NCBI GenBank assembly: GCA_026874595.1
Contig: CM049306.1
Coordinates: 31,241,519 to 31,305,518 of the forward strand
DNA: 64,000 bases
Direction: 5' to 3'
Source: Sipunculus nudus
Lineage: Eukaryota > Annelida > Sipuncula > Golfingiida > Sipunculidae
Part shown: positions 62,026 to 64,000 of the stretch, one piece after another
Position numbering within the stretch: position 1 is the stretch's first letter
Layout: each line of letters opens with the position of its first letter
Notes under the pieces: model-generated
What the model was told of the DNA's origin: nothing
The model's database searches: none
Seen by the model: only the letters and a program-made list of their open reading frames with translations
Position numbers and translations under genes: made by a program

Positions 62026-63436
62026 TCTGTTGGCGTCATACTTTCTCTTCACCTCTCTCTCTTTCTCTCCCCTCGCTCTCATACTCCCTCTATTTACAGA
62101 TGTGTGAGTGTAATGATTTGAAATCAGCATGTCTCGTAATGTATAAAATACGTTTAGTGATCAAACCCAATTTCAGGTGCATCGTCACACCTGTAGTGAA
62201 CATGTCTAGTGTTTATATCACAAGTCGCAGGCCCTTTTCCGTTTCTCAGGTGGCCTTTACGGTGGAATGGATTGATGTCCTATGTTTATTCGGTGTATTT
62301 CTATAGTTCTCCAGTTAATAAGGATAATTTAATAGGCATGTGGAATGTCATTCCAAAGTGAGATGTACTGGAAGGATTTTTCATTTTGTTAAGCATTCAA
62401 GGTCCTGCATATTCTCATGTTATCATGTGAGACTCTTAAAAATAATACCAAAATGAATCCCAATTAAGACAAAAGTCAGGAACGGTTTAGTATGAAGGGG
62501 GCGTACGTTCTCTATTACTACATATCTACTCATACAGATGCGCTACTGATACTGATGCGGAACGGATGTGAATACGTTTTTGTTTGTGTCGATTTATTCG
62601 CTTGTGAGTGCAGGGTGTTTTAAAGAACTCAAAAAGGGCCCGAGAAAAATGGGATTTAAACTTTGCACAGGACATTTCTATAAATGCTGCGACTAGACAA
62701 TGACGGATCCCCACCAAAATATAATCTCATTGACATTCTCAATATGCTTTAAAAATGTCATGAATATCCGTTTATGATTGCGTGAGTTATTTGGTGAACA
62801 AGCATAGAAACACAAGCAAAGGGGATATATATATATTTAATTTTATTTGGCTATCGTGACTACCTTCCGTGCCGTGAGGTAACCAGATAGTTTACGGTTA
62901 AATAATGTGTACATGATGTGCTTCATTAGCTCTACATTCATGAGGCACCTGGAGAATACTTAAAGGATAAAGACGGTCTTGAATAACCCCTCATAACCTA
63001 TATTATCCGGACATAAGTAATTATACCTCCGCCAAGGGGCGAGGTATTGTACATATAATCTTCACCAGATAACGTAGGCCCATTATAAAAACTACGGCTG
63101 ATATAAAATATTAACAAAGCAGTATGCCATAATTCTGAATGACTAATTAGCAAAATATATTGGGTGTCCTCTGAATTCGAAAACAAGTAAATATTATTTA
63201 TATATTGTTTAATTTCCTCATATGAATGCAAATAAAAATGTAGAATTACTGGTAGCTCTGCATTGAAATACAAATGCACTTGTAAGTAATCCAGACCTGG
63301 TACAAATTGATAAAAGAACAAACTAAGTCCCAATTAATGAAAGAAAACATACAGAGAAGCATGTACATGTACATGCAAGAATAGCCTATTGATAAACTTT
63401 GGTCGGTGTAACCACTCCCATTTGAAAAGGAATAAT
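62026..63436. other. Intergenic sequence between the LINE and amidase copy 2
   Basis: No supported gene. A repeat-head motif 'tacctccgccaaggggcgaggtatt' with inverted CCTCC/GAGG lies at 63026-63050. A CT-rich tract lies at 62047-62095. Confidence 0.5.
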
Positions 63437-63442
63437 TTTATT
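63437..63442 (-). terminator. Candidate polyadenylation signal of amidase copy 2
   Basis: AATAAA on the minus strand begins 12 nt after the stop codon at 63454, which would give an unusually short 3' UTR. No cleavage site is shown by the sequence. Confidence 0.4.
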
Positions 63443-63453
63443 TAGTACCATGG

Positions 63454-63647
63454 TTACTTAGCATCCCGTGTCACCTCAACAGCGCGGCCGGTTTTCAGCA
63501 ATGAACCTTCATCCCAGTACTTAGCAACAAACTGCATGCCAATCGGCAGACCCTCTGAAAATCCTGCGTTGATACTGAGGGCTGGGTGGCCGGTCCCGTT
63601 AAATGGACAGGTATTCGCAATGTTTTCCAACGATGAGCGCAAGTATT
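63454..63647 (-). CDS. Amidase copy 2 (tandem paralogue), last exon
   Basis: After a TTTCCAG acceptor the exon encodes [40 protein letters not shown] and [20 protein letters not shown], ending RDAK-TAA. The GLPIGMQ motif is intact, as in typical amidases. Over the shared part it is very similar to exon 12 of copy 1 but not identical, and flanking intron sequence is also related, so the two are tandem duplicates in the same orientation. The remaining exons lie beyond the right edge. Confidence 0.9.
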
Positions 63648-63986
63648 CTGGAAATATAGAATTATTTCTGTAAGAGTTACATAAAAAAATCAATAGGTTA
63701 TCAATATAAAGACATGAATAATGTTTTTTTGTACATTGGGTGTAAGGTCATTTATGAAAAGGATAGACGAAATATATTCAGTTGATAAGTAGATATCCTT
63801 CTGGATATGAGCTAGAGTCTACTAAATTAAACTATGATTATCGGAGTACTTCCAACTTATCTTGCTCTCCATAATTATTCCTCGTGGAAGCTTAGCTATA
63901 CAATAAACAAAAATATTATGTAAGATGAACGAAAAATTTTTTTAATAATTTGTGATGTTCAGAGTGGCAACAAAACGGTTACTCAC

Positions 63987-64000
63987 CGAAAATTATCCAG
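63987..64000 (-). CDS. Probable 3' end of the penultimate exon of amidase copy 2
   Basis: A good donor (TTCG|GTGAGT) reads leftward at 63986. Ending in phase 1, it would join the last exon in frame (G+AA giving Glu), as in copy 1. Only 14 nt are inside the window, so the assignment rests on position, phase and donor alone. Confidence 0.45.

Noticed and set aside
63741-63795. Possible additional amidase exon in copy 2 last intron
   Set aside because: The segment aligns with intron sequence of copy 1 next to the minisatellite and has no coding character.

Overview
This is AT-rich, intron-rich animal nuclear DNA. The repeat types (GGTGGCGCCACC-cored arrays, TA-flanked MITEs, tRNA-derived SINEs, CR1/Rex1-like LINE tails, a TGTAAC-type LTR) and intron sizes suggest a mollusc, probably a bivalve; the species is inference. 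Nothing prokaryotic in layout (operons, ribosome binding sites) is present. Most short ORFs are chance or repeat-derived; real genes were recovered by joining exons across GT-AG splice sites with matching phase.

Layout: (1) 1-1060, a three-unit ~326-bp repeat array. (2) 2174-2434 (-), a first coding exon of an unidentified gene with a mitochondrial-type N-terminus, reading out of the window to the left. (3) 2435-6420, intergenic, with a diverged ~340-bp direct duplication, an 8-bp microsatellite and a dead LINE reverse-transcriptase fragment. (4) 6424-35976 (+), a complete gene orthologous to human C12orf56: ten coding exons, 697 codons before the stop, every junction in phase, plus one optional exon at 24683. 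Its long introns hold a SINE, a 393-bp MITE, a second palindrome-cored array, a foldback element and LINE tails. (5) 35977-43736, 3' flank and intergenic DNA with an ~815-bp inverted-repeat element. (6) 43737-56281 (-), a twelve-coding-exon amidase-signature enzyme with the full Lys-Ser-Ser triad at the spacing seen in FAAH, most like the long bacterial nitrile-pathway amidases. (7) 56282-63453, mostly repeats: a diverged solo-LTR candidate and a CR1-like LINE split by an LTR element with a 4-bp target duplication. (8) 63454-64000 (-), the last exon and a likely sliver of the preceding exon of a tandem amidase paralogue.

The most interesting locus is the amidase pair. The copy at 43737-56281 keeps its catalytic core, but its 3' part has three changes relative to expectation or to the paralogue: a junction out of frame by one base, a 12-bp in-frame loss of a conserved Pro-Ile-Gly-Met segment, and a one-base shift through the stop codon. 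Its last intron carries a large minisatellite, whereas the paralogue's last intron has only what looks like the single-copy seed.
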